64,000 nt of DNA from JAFGVL01 sp963663245 (GCA_963663245.1 OY760143.1:1364001-1428000), one strand, 5' to 3'. Positions 42,401-50,731 are shown, counted from the stretch's first letter. Notes: generated by a model not told the origin, from the sequence alone. Numbers and translations are program-made.

Positions 42401-42424
42401 CAAGGACGGGTTATCCCGTCCTTG
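42401..42424 (-). terminator. Terminator between ssb and gldE
   Basis: A perfect 10-bp stem CAAGGACGGG/CCCGTCCTTG with a TTAT loop. On the minus strand it is followed by TTTTATTTA. Confidence 0.9.
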
Positions 42425-42464
42425 CAAAAATAATTATTTTAAATGAATCTGTTTTATCTTTTCA

Positions 42465-42929
42465 TTAAAATGGTAAGTCATTTGCTGAATTTTCTGTGTT
42501 TCCATCAAAAGTTTCAGGGGTAGAAGCTTCAGGTTTTTGAGCTACTGGTGCAGAAGCGGTTGTTTCGCTATTAGTATTGCTTGATGCATCTTGCTTTCTT
42601 CCAAAGCTAAAGAATTCAACTTTGTCAGCATAAATCTCTGTAATGTATCGCTTTACACCATCTTTCTCATAATCACGTGTTCTGATTTTACCTTCTACAT
42701 AAACACCAGAGCCTTTTTTTACATATTTTTCGACAAATTGAGATTGCTCTTTTCTTACTACAATATTATGCCATTCTGTTCTTTCAGGAATAACAGTGCC
42801 GTTTGCTAAGGTATATCCTCTTTCGTTTGTAGCAACAGTTAAATTGGCTATTGAGTTTCCATTATCAAAATATTTTACTTCAGGATCTTTTCCTACATTT
42901 CCAATTAAAATGACTTTGTTTAATGACAT
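42465..42929 (-). CDS. ssb: Single-stranded DNA-binding protein
   Basis: A 154-residue SSB. The OB-fold occupies residues 1-110 (NKVILIGNVGKDPEVKYF, SIANLTVATNER, EWHNIVVRKEQSQFVEKYVKKGSGVYVEGKI). A flexible Ser/Thr/Ala/Pro-rich linker leads to the acidic tip NDLPF that recruits repair and replication proteins. It is the usual short Bacteroidetes form, next to mutY as commonly found. Confidence 0.96.
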   Translation of the reverse strand: MSLNKVILIGNVGKDPEVKYFDNGNSIANLTVATNERGYTLANGTVIPERTEWHNIVVRKEQSQFVEKYVKKGSGVYVEGKIRTRDYEKDGVKRYITEIYADKVEFFSFGRKQDASSNTNSETTASAPVAQKPEASTPETFDGNTENSANDLPF

Positions 42930-43002
42930 AATTCTATTCTTTTAGTTTTGTTTGTTTTAATGCTGTAAAAGTAGACAATTATTTTTTTAATACAAGAGTG
43001 CT

Positions 43003-44073
43003 TTACTTGAGAGTTTCCAAAAATATCTCAGTTAACCTTGATACAGGTAGTTTTCTGATTGAGTTAAAAGACGTTAAAACATACGAAAGAGTATTTTTAT
43101 TACTAGTCTCAATCTTAATGCTGTAGAATTTAGCAAATATTTTTTGGTGGCTAAGTACATGCTTTAGGTTAAAGTAGTCACTATTAATTTCGATACTATC
43201 TATATCTTTTATCATTGTTTTGTATTTCTCAGTTTTAATTAACTCCTCAAAAGAAACATCCTTCTCGGTTTCTATAAGTGGGAATTCATATAAACCCTTC
43301 CATACATCATTAGCTGTGCGTTGTTGAAAGTAAGTGTTGTTGTTGTGTTGTATATAAAAGTAATTAAAGTAACGATTCCGCTGCTTTATCTTTTTGCTTT
43401 TAACAGGTAAATCGATTATTGTTTCAGAGCTGTATGCAACACAGCTATTATTAAGAACACAGTTATCACAGTCTGGTTTTACAGGTATGCACTGTAAGGC
43501 TCCAAACTCCATAATAGACTGATTATGTCTCCCTGGGTCTTTCGGGTTAATCAGTAAGTCGGCTATTTGTTTAAATTCTTTTTTCCCTTGGGTGGAGTCA
43601 ATGGGAGTGCTGATACCAAAAACTCTAGATAATACACGATATACATTACCATCAACAACTGCATGTGTTTTATTATAAGCAAATGAACAAATAGCAGCTG
43701 CGGTATATTCACCCACTCCTTTAAGACTTAGTACATCCTTATAATCTACAGGAAACTTTCCTTTATGGTTTTCTATTATATTGTTGGCAGTAGCATGCAT
43801 ATTGCGTGCTCTACTATAATAGCCGAGTCCTTGCCATAACTTAAGTACTTCTTCTTCAGAAGCATTAGCTAAGTCTTTAATAGTTGGAAAATTACTAACA
43901 AACTTATTGTAGTAAGAAAGTCCTTGATTAACACGAGTTTGCTGTAAAATAATTTCAGAAAGCCAAATTTTATAAGGGTCTTGCGTGTTTCTCCAAGGCA
44001 AATCTCTTTTATTTACTTTGTACCATTCTATAATGTAAGAACTAAATGTTTCTAAAGATTTGTCTTTAAGCAT
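43003..44073 (-). CDS. mutY: A/G-specific adenine glycosylase MutY
   Basis: A 356-residue base-excision repair enzyme that removes adenine opposite 8-oxoguanine. It shows LPWRNTQDPYKIWLSEIILQQTRV, the helix-hairpin-helix LKGVGEYTAAAICSFAY with the catalytic aspartate in VVDGNVYRVLSR, and the [4Fe-4S] loop C-x6-C-x2-C-x5-C in CIPVKPDCDNCVLNNSC. A NUDIX-like C-terminal domain follows. I start at the ATG at 44073; a TTG 15 bases upstream would lengthen it. A minus-strand TATCTTTG at 44110-44117 fits that choice. It is divergent from the HU gene. Confidence 0.95.
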   Translation of the reverse strand: MLKDKSLETFSSYIIEWYKVNKRDLPWRNTQDPYKIWLSEIILQQTRVNQGLSYYNKFVSNFPTIKDLANASEEEVLKLWQGLGYYSRARNMHATANNIIENHKGKFPVDYKDVLSLKGVGEYTAAAICSFAYNKTHAVVDGNVYRVLSRVFGISTPIDSTQGKKEFKQIADLLINPKDPGRHNQSIMEFGALQCIPVKPDCDNCVLNNSCVAYSSETIIDLPVKSKKIKQRNRYFNYFYIQHNNNTYFQQRTANDVWKGLYEFPLIETEKDVSFEELIKTEKYKTMIKDIDSIEINSDYFNLKHVLSHQKIFAKFYSIKIETSNKNTLSYVLTSFNSIRKLPVSRLTEIFLETLK

Positions 44074-44109
44074 AATATGGATTTTCAACAGGATAAATCA
44101 TCTTTTATG

Positions 44110-44117
44110 CAAAGATA
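44110..44117 (-). promoter_or_regulatory. -7 element of mutY
   Basis: The minus strand reads TATCTTTG, 36 bases before the ATG at 44073. Confidence 0.5.
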
Positions 44118-44172
44118 TTTCCATTTTCTTAAAAAAAGCACGAAAAAAAGTAAAAAAATAGCAAAACAAATT

Positions 44173-44202
44173 TTTGTAGAATGATTAAATGTCATATATT
44201 TG
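44173..44202 (+). promoter_or_regulatory. Promoter of the HU gene
   Basis: TTTG at 44173-44176 and TATATTTG at 44195-44202, 18 bases apart, make a near-consensus Bacteroidetes promoter, the clearest -33/-7 pair in the window. The leader to the ATG at 44264 is about 55 bases. Confidence 0.75.
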
Positions 44203-44263
44203 CACACTCAAAAAATGAGAGTTAATACATTAAGAATTAAATAATAATAAAAAATATACTCAA

Positions 44264-44539
44264 ATGACAAAAGCGGATATCGTAAATGAGATTGCCAAAG
44301 AAACAGGTATTGATAAATTAACTGTTTTGAAAACTGTTGAATCATTCATGGACAATGTAAAAGGTTCATTATCAAAAGGTGATAATGTTTACTTAAGAGG
44401 ATTTGGAAGTTTCATCGTTAAGAAAAGAGCTCAAAAAACGGCTCGTAATATTTCTAAAAATACGACTATCATTATTCCAGCACACAATATTCCATCGTTT
44501 AAGCCAGCAAAAACTTTTGTTAGTGTAGTAAAAAAATAA
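44264..44539 (+). CDS. HU-family DNA-binding protein
   Basis: A 91-residue nucleoid protein. The fold signature is complete: TKADIVNEIAKETG, the dimer core LSKGDNVYLRGFGSFIVKKRAQKTARN, and the DNA-inserting arm region ending IPAHNIPSFKPAKTF. It is a dimer-forming, DNA-bending protein with a strong promoter, as expected for an abundant protein. A 30-residue ribosome-associated-type gene follows 23 bases later. Confidence 0.96.
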   Translation: MTKADIVNEIAKETGIDKLTVLKTVESFMDNVKGSLSKGDNVYLRGFGSFIVKKRAQKTARNISKNTTIIIPAHNIPSFKPAKTFVSVVKK

Positions 44540-44562
44540 GAACTTATTAAAAAATAAATAAT

Positions 44563-44655
44563 ATGCCAAGCGGAAAAAAGAGAAAAAGACATAAAATGTC
44601 AACTCACAAAAGAAAAAAACAACTTAGAAAAAATAGACATAAAAAGAAAAAATAA
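44563..44655 (+). CDS. Small AURKAIP1/COX24-domain (mS38/bS22-like) protein
   Basis: A 30-residue, extremely basic peptide: 17 of 30 residues are Lys or Arg. The order SGKKRKRHKM-STHKRKK-LRKNRHKKKK matches the short AURKAIP1/COX24 C-terminal domain, which in mitochondria is ribosomal protein mS38 and in mycobacteria bS22. Near-identical peptides occur in other Bacteroidetes as I recall them. It is below the size limit of most gene callers. It starts 23 bases after HU and is probably co-transcribed with it. A small-subunit ribosomal role is inferred from the family. Confidence 0.85.
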   Translation: MPSGKKRKRHKMSTHKRKKQLRKNRHKKKK

Positions 44656-44692
44656 ATCTTTAATGATTATTTCTTTTTAACACCATTCTAAT

Positions 44693-44724
44693 CTGCCTAA
44701 ATTAACGAGTGTTTTTTTAGGCAG
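44693..44724 (+). terminator. Possible terminator after the COX24-like gene
   Basis: CTGCCTAAA (44693-44701) pairs with TTTAGGCAG (44716-44724) around a 14-base loop that itself contains a T run. It lies 38 bases after the stop and could end the HU transcript. Confidence 0.5.
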
Positions 44725-44801
44725 TTTGGTATAGGGAATAGGGAGTATTCATTAGAAAAGTTTTTTCTTTTGTAGGCTTCCTTTTCAAAAAAAAACACTA
44801 G

Positions 44802-44836
44802 AAAAACTTAAAGTGATGATCTTTAAGTTTTTTTTT
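44802..44836 (+). terminator. Terminator-like hairpin in the leader of the RNase G gene
   Basis: AAAAACTTAAAG (44802-44813) pairs perfectly with CTTTAAGTTTTT (44821-44832) around TGATGAT, followed by more T. It lies 34 bases before the likely RNase G start, so it may be an attenuator as well as a backstop for the HU transcript. Confidence 0.7.
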
Positions 44837-44869
44837 AAACATAACTTTCCTTTAAATAACACATATCCT

Positions 44870-46444
44870 GTGAATAGTGAATTAGTAGTAGATGTACAAA
44901 AAACGGATGTAACAATCGCTCTTTTAGAAGACAAGAAACTTGTCGAACTAAATACTGAAGGACGTTTGACTGATTCGTTTTCTGTTGGGGACATTTATTT
45001 GGCCAAGGTCAAAAAATTAATGCCCGGACTTAATGCTGCTTTTGTTGATGTAGGGTACGAACGTGATGCTTTTTTGCATTATTTGGATTTAGGTCCACAG
45101 TTCAATTCTCTACAAGCTTATTTAAAACGTGCTTTCTCTGATAGAAAGAGAAAACCCCTTATTACAAAAAAAGGAATGCAACCAGAAATTGATAAAAATG
45201 GTAGCATATCCGAAATTCTTACTTCCGGTCAAGAGATCATGGTTCAAATTGCTAAAGAACCAATATCTACTAAAGGACCACGATTAACCTCTGAGATTTC
45301 TATAGCTGGACGCTATTTGATTCTTATACCTTTTTCAGATAAGGTGTCAGTCTCGCAAAAAATTACTTCTCACGAAGAAAGAACACGTTTAAAGCAACTT
45401 ATACAAAGCATTAAGCCAAAGAATTTTGGTGTTATAATACGTACTGTAGCGCAAGAAAAACGCGTAGCAGAACTAGATAACGAACTTAAAATATTAGTAC
45501 AACGTTGGGACGAAACCATTGCAAAAATGCAACAAGCTAAAGGGGTTACTTTAGTCTGTGAAGAAATGGGTCGTACAGTTGGTATCATACGTGATATTTT
45601 TAATTCTAATTTTCAAAACATACACATAAATAACGAAGAGTATTTTCGTGAAGTACGTGATTATGTTGAGATGATTAACCCAGAAAAGAAAAAGATAGTT
45701 AAGCGTTATAAAGACCCACTGCCAATATTAGATAATTTTGATATTAGCAAGCAAATTAAAAACTTGTTTGGAAAAACTGTATCTTTTAAAAGAGGAGCTT
45801 ATCTTATAATTGAACATACAGAAGCCTTGCACGTAGTTGACGTGAATAGTGGTAATCGTTCAAAGTCAGATAAAGGGCAAGAATTGAATGCTTTAGAAGT
45901 GAATATGTTTGCTGCTGAAGAAGTGGCACGTCAACTTCGCTTACGTGATATGGGTGGTATAATTGTGATTGATTTTATCGATATGCAAGATGGTGCTAAC
46001 CGTCAGAAATTATACGATCATATGCGTGAATTAATGTCTTCTGATAGAGCTAAGCACAATATACTTCCTTTAAGTAAATTTGGTTTGATGCAAATTACGC
46101 GTCAGCGTGTTCGTCCTGTAATGCACATTGATGTAGAAGAAACTTGTCCTACTTGTTATGGCAAAGGAACGATGAAACCATCTATTTTATTTACTGATCA
46201 ACTAGAGAATAAGATTGATTACTTAGTGAGCAAACTAAAGGTAAAAAAATTCACATTGCATGTTCATCCATACGTTGCAGCCTTTATAAATAAAGGACTT
46301 ATTTCTTTAGGTAAGAAATGGAAAATGCGATACGGAAGTGGTTGTAAGGTAATACCTTCTCAACGATTAGGTTTCTTGCAGTACAAGTTTTATGATAACT
46401 CAAATAATGAGATTGATTTAAAAGAAGAAATTGAAATGAAATAA
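44870..46444 (+). CDS. rng: Ribonuclease G/E family endoribonuclease
   Basis: A 524-residue RNase G that trims rRNA precursors and cuts AU-rich RNA. The N-terminus SELVVDVQKTDVTIALLEDK is the normal family start. An S1-type region (GDIYLAKVKKLMPGLNAAFVDVGYERDAFLHY) follows, then the catalytic acidic motif VIDFIDMQD and the zinc-link cysteines in CPTCYGKG. I start at GTG 44870 (VNSELVV); the frame opens at 44813 inside a strong hairpin, and those 19 extra residues (KFFFKHNF) do not look like the family. Confidence 0.93.
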   Translation: MNSELVVDVQKTDVTIALLEDKKLVELNTEGRLTDSFSVGDIYLAKVKKLMPGLNAAFVDVGYERDAFLHYLDLGPQFNSLQAYLKRAFSDRKRKPLITKKGMQPEIDKNGSISEILTSGQEIMVQIAKEPISTKGPRLTSEISIAGRYLILIPFSDKVSVSQKITSHEERTRLKQLIQSIKPKNFGVIIRTVAQEKRVAELDNELKILVQRWDETIAKMQQAKGVTLVCEEMGRTVGIIRDIFNSNFQNIHINNEEYFREVRDYVEMINPEKKKIVKRYKDPLPILDNFDISKQIKNLFGKTVSFKRGAYLIIEHTEALHVVDVNSGNRSKSDKGQELNALEVNMFAAEEVARQLRLRDMGGIIVIDFIDMQDGANRQKLYDHMRELMSSDRAKHNILPLSKFGLMQITRQRVRPVMHIDVEETCPTCYGKGTMKPSILFTDQLENKIDYLVSKLKVKKFTLHVHPYVAAFINKGLISLGKKWKMRYGSGCKVIPSQRLGFLQYKFYDNSNNEIDLKEEIEMK

Positions 46445-46470
46445 AAAAAGAGGCGAGAGCCTCTTTTTTA
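46444..46470. terminator. Bidirectional terminator between rng and the RluA-type gene
   Basis: AAAAAAGAGGC/GCCTCTTTTTT with a GAGA tetraloop. It has the A-tract/T-tract symmetry needed to work in both directions. Confidence 0.92.
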
Positions 46471-47154
46471 TTTTGTCATTGCTTCAAAAGCCTTCCAAAG
46501 TGAATCTTCAGGAACAGCAGCTGTAATGTCAACAGCTTCTTTAGATACTGGATGAATAAATTCAACACGTCTAGCATGTAAGCTTATACCACCATCTTTA
46601 TTAGAACGTTTTGCACCATACTTTAAATCTCCTTTTATTGGACTGCCAATTTTTGCTAACTGACAACGTATTTGGTGATGACGACCTGTTTCAAGATTAA
46701 TTTCTAATAATGAATAATTATCTGATTTTGCAATTACTTTATAGCTTAATAAGGCTTCTTTTGCATCGGTCTTAGGAGCATCATTCGCATAGCTTTTGTT
46801 TTGCTTTTGATTGCGAATAAGGTAGTGTTTAAGAGTTGCTTCTGTTTCTTTTGGCGTGTCTTTAACAATGGCCCAATAGGTTTTTTTTACCTCATGGTTT
46901 TTAAACATGTCATTGACACGTGTCAATGCTTTGCTTGTTCTAGCAAATAATACAATTCCACTAGTAGGGCGGTCGAGACGATGTGTGACACCACAAAAAA
47001 CATTACCTGGTTTGTTGTATTTAACTTTCCAGTACGCTTTAATTCGGTCTGGTAAAGTTACATCTCCTGTTTTATCTCCTTGTACTAAGTCATTACAAGT
47101 TTTATTAATTGCAATTAGGTGATTGTCTTCGAAAACTATGGATAATTGGCTCAT
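46468..47154 (-). CDS. RluA-family pseudouridine synthase
   Basis: A 228-residue enzyme that converts uridine to pseudouridine in rRNA or tRNA. The catalytic motif HRLDRPTSGIVLFA contains the essential aspartate at about residue 61, and LLEINLETGRHHQIRCQLAKIG and GDLKYGA follow. There is no S4 domain, so it belongs to the short RluA-type group. Which uridine it modifies cannot be told. It ends at the shared terminator and starts 2 bases after rlmB. Confidence 0.93.
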   Translation of the reverse strand: MSQLSIVFEDNHLIAINKTCNDLVQGDKTGDVTLPDRIKAYWKVKYNKPGNVFCGVTHRLDRPTSGIVLFARTSKALTRVNDMFKNHEVKKTYWAIVKDTPKETEATLKHYLIRNQKQNKSYANDAPKTDAKEALLSYKVIAKSDNYSLLEINLETGRHHQIRCQLAKIGSPIKGDLKYGAKRSNKDGGISLHARRVEFIHPVSKEAVDITAAVPEDSLWKAFEAMTK

Positions 47155-47156
47155 AA

Positions 47157-47891
47157 TTAGATTCTATGTTTTACTGCTTCGTACATTAATATGCCTGCAG
47201 CAACAGAAACATTTAATGATTTAATATTTCCTTTAATTGGAATAGACACCATTTCATCACATAAACGAAGGTTCTCTGGAGCTATACCATAATCTTCAGC
47301 TCCCATTAAAATAGCGAGAGGCTCTTTGTAATCAATTTCAGTATAGGTTTTAGTCCCTTTTTCAGTAGCAGCTACAATTTTTAGTCCGGACGCTTTTAGA
47401 AATTTGAGTGTGTCAGTAAGGTTTGATTCACGACAAACAGGTAAGTTTAATAAAGCTCCTGCCGAAGTCTTAATAGCATCTGCATTGGTAGAAGCGCTGT
47501 TTCGAATTGGAGCTACAATAGCATTTACGCCAGCACATTCACAGGTACGAGCAATGGCTCCATAGTTACGTACATCCGTTATACCATCCAGCACAACAAC
47601 AAAAGGGATTTTCCCTTCTTCATATAAAGTAGGTATAATGTCTTCAATATGTTGGTAGGTGACAGGGGTGATATATGCTATTACTCCTTGATGATTTTTT
47701 CGGGTTATTCTATTTAATTTCTCTACTGGAACTTTTACAATAGGCACCTCTTTGCCTTGAAGTGCAGAAAACAATTCGCGTGTAAGATCATTGCTCATGT
47801 CTCTGCGCATAAATATTTTATCAAATTCCTTATCTGAATTGATGGCTTCAATTACGGCACGTATGCCAAATATCATATCTTTTTCTTTCAT
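47157..47891 (-). CDS. rlmB: 23S rRNA (guanosine-2'-O)-methyltransferase RlmB-like, TrmH family
   Basis: A 244-residue SpoU/TrmH methyltransferase. The N-terminal substrate-binding domain (about 1-75) opens with IFGIRAVIEAI, and the knotted C-terminal domain shows VVVLDGITDVRNYGAIARTCECAGVNAIV, AILMGAEDYGI and VSIPIKGNIKSLNVSVAAGI, the three SPOUT motifs. By length and sequence the best match is RlmB, which methylates G2251 of 23S rRNA. It is upstream of an RluA-type gene on the same strand, making a small RNA-modification operon. Confidence 0.92.
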   Translation of the reverse strand: MKEKDMIFGIRAVIEAINSDKEFDKIFMRRDMSNDLTRELFSALQGKEVPIVKVPVEKLNRITRKNHQGVIAYITPVTYQHIEDIIPTLYEEGKIPFVVVLDGITDVRNYGAIARTCECAGVNAIVAPIRNSASTNADAIKTSAGALLNLPVCRESNLTDTLKFLKASGLKIVAATEKGTKTYTEIDYKEPLAILMGAEDYGIAPENLRLCDEMVSIPIKGNIKSLNVSVAAGILMYEAVKHRI

Positions 47892-47969
47892 TTAACTATG
47901 AAGTTATGGGAAGTTAGAGTTAGTTAGATGAATTAATTCGTTCAAAAAACTAACTTGAAATTATGCCTG

Positions 47970-47977
47970 CAAAGGTA
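47970..47977 (-). promoter_or_regulatory. -7 element of rlmB
   Basis: The minus strand reads TACCTTTG (TAnnTTTG), 78 bases before the rlmB ATG. The heptamer array at 47985-48012 begins 7 bases further upstream. Confidence 0.5.
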
Positions 47978-47984
47978 TGCTTTT

Positions 47985-48012
47985 TTAATCATTAATCATT
48001 TATCATTAACCA
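47985..48012. repeat. Heptamer tandem repeat between divergent promoters
   Basis: Four 7-bp units lie head to tail: TTAATCA, TTAATCA, TTTATCA, TTAACCA, with a degenerate fifth (TTCTTAA) to 48019. The array sits between the rlmB -7 element and the EamA -7 element at 48024. Confidence 0.75.
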
Positions 48013-48023
48013 TTCTTAATTTC

Positions 48024-48031
48024 TATCTTTG
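48024..48031 (+). promoter_or_regulatory. -7 element of the EamA transporter gene
   Basis: TATCTTTG ends 4 bases before the ATG at 48036. The mRNA would be leaderless or nearly so. It excludes the 81-base longer frame. Confidence 0.6.
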
Positions 48032-48035
48032 TGCG

Positions 48036-48920
48036 ATGAATTATTCCGGAGAAATTGCAGCAATTGCAACAGCTGTATGTTGGACAGGAAGTGCTATTGC
48101 ATTTGAGAAAGCAGGCAAGAGTATGGGAGCCTTGTCTTTGAATATTATACGTATTACTATTGCTATTATTTTTTTAGGTGTAATAAGTATGTTTTTAAAA
48201 GGTAGATTTTTCCCCACAGACGCCACTGCATATCAATGGTTCTGGTTGTCTTTGTCGGGATTTGTTAGCTTTTTTGTCGGGAATTCTTTTATGTATCATT
48301 CTTATACTATTATTGGTGCTCGCATGGGTCAGCTAATAATGAATTTTACACCTGTAATAACTGCTTTTATAGGTATATCATTTCTTCAAGAGAACCTTTC
48401 TTTTCAAAGAGTTTTAGGAATTCTTATTGTGGTGGCCGGTATTTTTATGGCTGTTTTAGGTAGGCAGGGTTATAAGTTTAAACTGAATATGCCCTTTAAA
48501 GGGTTTCTTTTTGCTTTTCTTGGAGCAGTAGGACAGGCTTTCGGTTTTTTATTTACAAAGAAAGGCATTGGTGATTATGATCCAGTTTCTGCTACTCAGA
48601 TACGAGCTATTGCAGGTTTTGCAGGACTAATAGTTTTTTTAAGTATTGTTGGTCATTGGAAAAAAGTATTTAAAGCTGTGCAAAACAAACCAGATATGAA
48701 GGTGGTTTTTGCAGGTAGTATTATTGGGCCTGTAATAGGAGTTGTGTTGTCTGTATTTGCAATTCAACATACCAATACTGGCGTTGCAGCTACTTTAATT
48801 GGTTTGGTACCCATATTTATAATTGTTCCCTCTGTTTTATTTTTCAAAGAAAAAGTTACCTTTATGCAAGTGTTTGGTGCTCTTATAAGTGTAGGAGGGA
48901 GTGTCTTATTTTTTGTCTGA
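48036..48920 (+). CDS. EamA-family (DMT) transporter
   Basis: A 294-residue inner-membrane transporter with ten predicted helices in two EamA repeats (GEIAAIATAVCWTGSAIAFEKAG and PFKGFLFAFLGAVGQAFGFLFTKKGIG). Members export amino acids, nucleosides or other metabolites; the substrate is not predictable here. The start at 48036 is set by the -7 element just before it. A beta-barrel gene follows after 18 bases. Confidence 0.92.
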   Translation: MNYSGEIAAIATAVCWTGSAIAFEKAGKSMGALSLNIIRITIAIIFLGVISMFLKGRFFPTDATAYQWFWLSLSGFVSFFVGNSFMYHSYTIIGARMGQLIMNFTPVITAFIGISFLQENLSFQRVLGILIVVAGIFMAVLGRQGYKFKLNMPFKGFLFAFLGAVGQAFGFLFTKKGIGDYDPVSATQIRAIAGFAGLIVFLSIVGHWKKVFKAVQNKPDMKVVFAGSIIGPVIGVVLSVFAIQHTNTGVAATLIGLVPIFIIVPSVLFFKEKVTFMQVFGALISVGGSVLFFV

Positions 48921-48938
48921 TAACTTAAATAGTATAGT

Positions 48939-49883
48939 ATGAAGTTAAAAACTTTTCTTGCAGGTTTGATAATTATCTCAAGTGTAACTGTTAATGCACA
49001 AGTTGGATTGATTCAAGATTGTCAGTACTTCTTTGGTGTAAGACCTATGATAGGTTCACTTAAAACAAATTCTAATATTGCAGATGGTGTTAACCCTGAA
49101 TTACCATTACAAGCTCAATCCTTATCATATGGTATAGACTTATTGAATGCTACATGGACTTACGTTGAAGGACAATATCTCGTATCACAATTGCAAGTTC
49201 CTATTAGAGTTAGATATATGAATTCTAGAGATAATGGTTTAAGGCTTTCTGATGATACTCAGATGCCTAGAGTTAATGGTCCAAGCTTCTCATATCTAGA
49301 TTTTGGTTTAAGCTTTATTTATAGTCCTGTGTATTTAAAGATGGGGCCAATTGTTATCGCTCCCAAAATTGGTATTGGTTTAGATATGGCAAATCATGAA
49401 TATGCTATTGACTTATCTAAGTACATTGGAAAAACAGGAACAAATACCGATTTGCAAAATCAAATAAATGCTGTAGCACCAGAGGCTCCAATTTATAATC
49501 TTAGTTTTTGGAAAGATATATATGGTGTAAATATTGGTGCTAATGTGAATATTGGACAGCGCTTTATTTTTGATTTCAACTACGATTATTATCCAAGTAT
49601 CTTTTTAGACAGAGATGTCCAAAATACTATCAAACATAGTTTTGCAGGCAATACTTCATCAAGAATATCAATTAATGAATCAATATTGAATCGTTTGACG
49701 TTTGAGGCTCGTTTTTATTTGCTTTCAAATGTTGCCCTTTTTGCTCGCTATGAAATGTCAGATTATAGTATAGAAACTAAAAGTTCAATAACTACTGGTG
49801 GTGCAACCTTATTGAATAGTACTCTTTTCTATCAAAAAAATGCTAATCTATTATTTGGCGTAGATGTTGTATTTCTACAATAA
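48939..49883 (+). CDS. Putative outer-membrane beta-barrel protein
   Basis: A 314-residue protein with a signal peptide (to VNA-Q, about residue 20) and a succession of amphipathic strands (QLQVPIRVRYMNSRD, YLDFGLSFIYSP, IVIAPKIGIGLDMA, GVNIGANVNIGQRFIFDFNYDYY, RLTFEARFYLLSNVALFARYEMSDY), ending in LLFGVDVVFLQ. No family is recognised. It follows the EamA gene by 18 bases and may share its transcript. The role is unknown. Confidence 0.6.
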   Translation: MKLKTFLAGLIIISSVTVNAQVGLIQDCQYFFGVRPMIGSLKTNSNIADGVNPELPLQAQSLSYGIDLLNATWTYVEGQYLVSQLQVPIRVRYMNSRDNGLRLSDDTQMPRVNGPSFSYLDFGLSFIYSPVYLKMGPIVIAPKIGIGLDMANHEYAIDLSKYIGKTGTNTDLQNQINAVAPEAPIYNLSFWKDIYGVNIGANVNIGQRFIFDFNYDYYPSIFLDRDVQNTIKHSFAGNTSSRISINESILNRLTFEARFYLLSNVALFARYEMSDYSIETKSSITTGGATLLNSTLFYQKNANLLFGVDVVFLQ

Positions 49884-49976
49884 GACTCGAATTTTCTACT
49901 CATTTCAATTCAAAAGAAATGCTTTCCTATTCATAGAAACTTTACGTTGTTTAGAACTATTCTAAAACAATAGTCG

Positions 49977-49984
49977 TAGATTTG
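49977..49984 (+). promoter_or_regulatory. -7 element of the rhodanese-thioredoxin gene
   Basis: TAGATTTG fits TAnnTTTG, 31 bases before the ATG at 50016. Confidence 0.5.
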
Positions 49985-50015
49985 TGTTTTAATTAAGAAC
50001 TCACGCCATTTTTAC

Positions 50016-50729
50016 ATGAAAAAAATCCTTTTTATCCTTATATCTCTTTTGCTTATTGCTACAGGAGTATTCTCTCAGAGTAATGCATATAGCTTAGTTG
50101 GGGCTGAAAAATTTAAGCAATTAATTACAGAAGGAAATGCTATTATACTTGATGTTCGCACATCAAAGGAGTTTGCTAGAGGGCATATTAAAGGAGCAGA
50201 ATTGATAGATATCTATGATAAGAGCTTCGGTAGAAATGTGTTGAAATTACCTAAGAATAAAACAATACTAATTTATTGTGCTACAGGTATAAGAAGTAGA
50301 ACTGCCGGTAATTTTCTTGCTAAAAACGGCTATTCTAAGGTGTATGATTTACAACGAGGATTAATGGCTTGGAATTCATTAAAATACCCTTTGGAAAAAA
50401 ATGCTAATGTTAACCTAAAACCACAAAAAGATGCTGTTAGTGTTGCTGCCTATAATCAATTGCTGCAATCAAATAAATTCGTGTTAGTAGATTTTTACGG
50501 TCCTTGGTGTGCTCCATGTAAAAAGATGATGCCAATGATTGATAAATTAAAAGCTGAATATAAGGGGAGGGTGTTGATTTTAAAAGTAAATGTGGATGCA
50601 AGTAAAGAGCTTGTTTCAAAACTAAAGGTGCCAGCAGTTCCTTATTTTATTTTTTATAAGAAGAATAAACCTGTTTATTCGAAGTTAGGGGTACATACAC
50701 GAGAAGAATTTGTGAAATTATTTAAATAG
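50016..50729 (+). CDS. Exported rhodanese-thioredoxin fusion
   Basis: A 237-residue periplasmic protein with a signal peptide (1-20). A rhodanese domain (about 25-125; ILDVRTSKEFARGHIKGAELID) has the catalytic cysteine C88 in IYCATGIRSR. A thioredoxin domain (about 140-237) has WCAPC at 164-168 and the cis-proline region VPAVPYFIFY. The first domain would handle sulfane sulfur and the second would reduce or oxidise thiols, so the two may act in series on a persulfide. It is transcribed alone, convergent with the ABC-F gene. Confidence 0.92.
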   Translation: MKKILFILISLLLIATGVFSQSNAYSLVGAEKFKQLITEGNAIILDVRTSKEFARGHIKGAELIDIYDKSFGRNVLKLPKNKTILIYCATGIRSRTAGNFLAKNGYSKVYDLQRGLMAWNSLKYPLEKNANVNLKPQKDAVSVAAYNQLLQSNKFVLVDFYGPWCAPCKKMMPMIDKLKAEYKGRVLILKVNVDASKELVSKLKVPAVPYFIFYKKNKPVYSKLGVHTREEFVKLFK

Positions 50730-50731
50730 TA

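Noticed and set aside
44813..44869. N-terminal extension of RNase G from 44813
   Set aside because: The extension is encoded within a perfect terminator-like hairpin and is unlike the family, which begins at SELVVDV.
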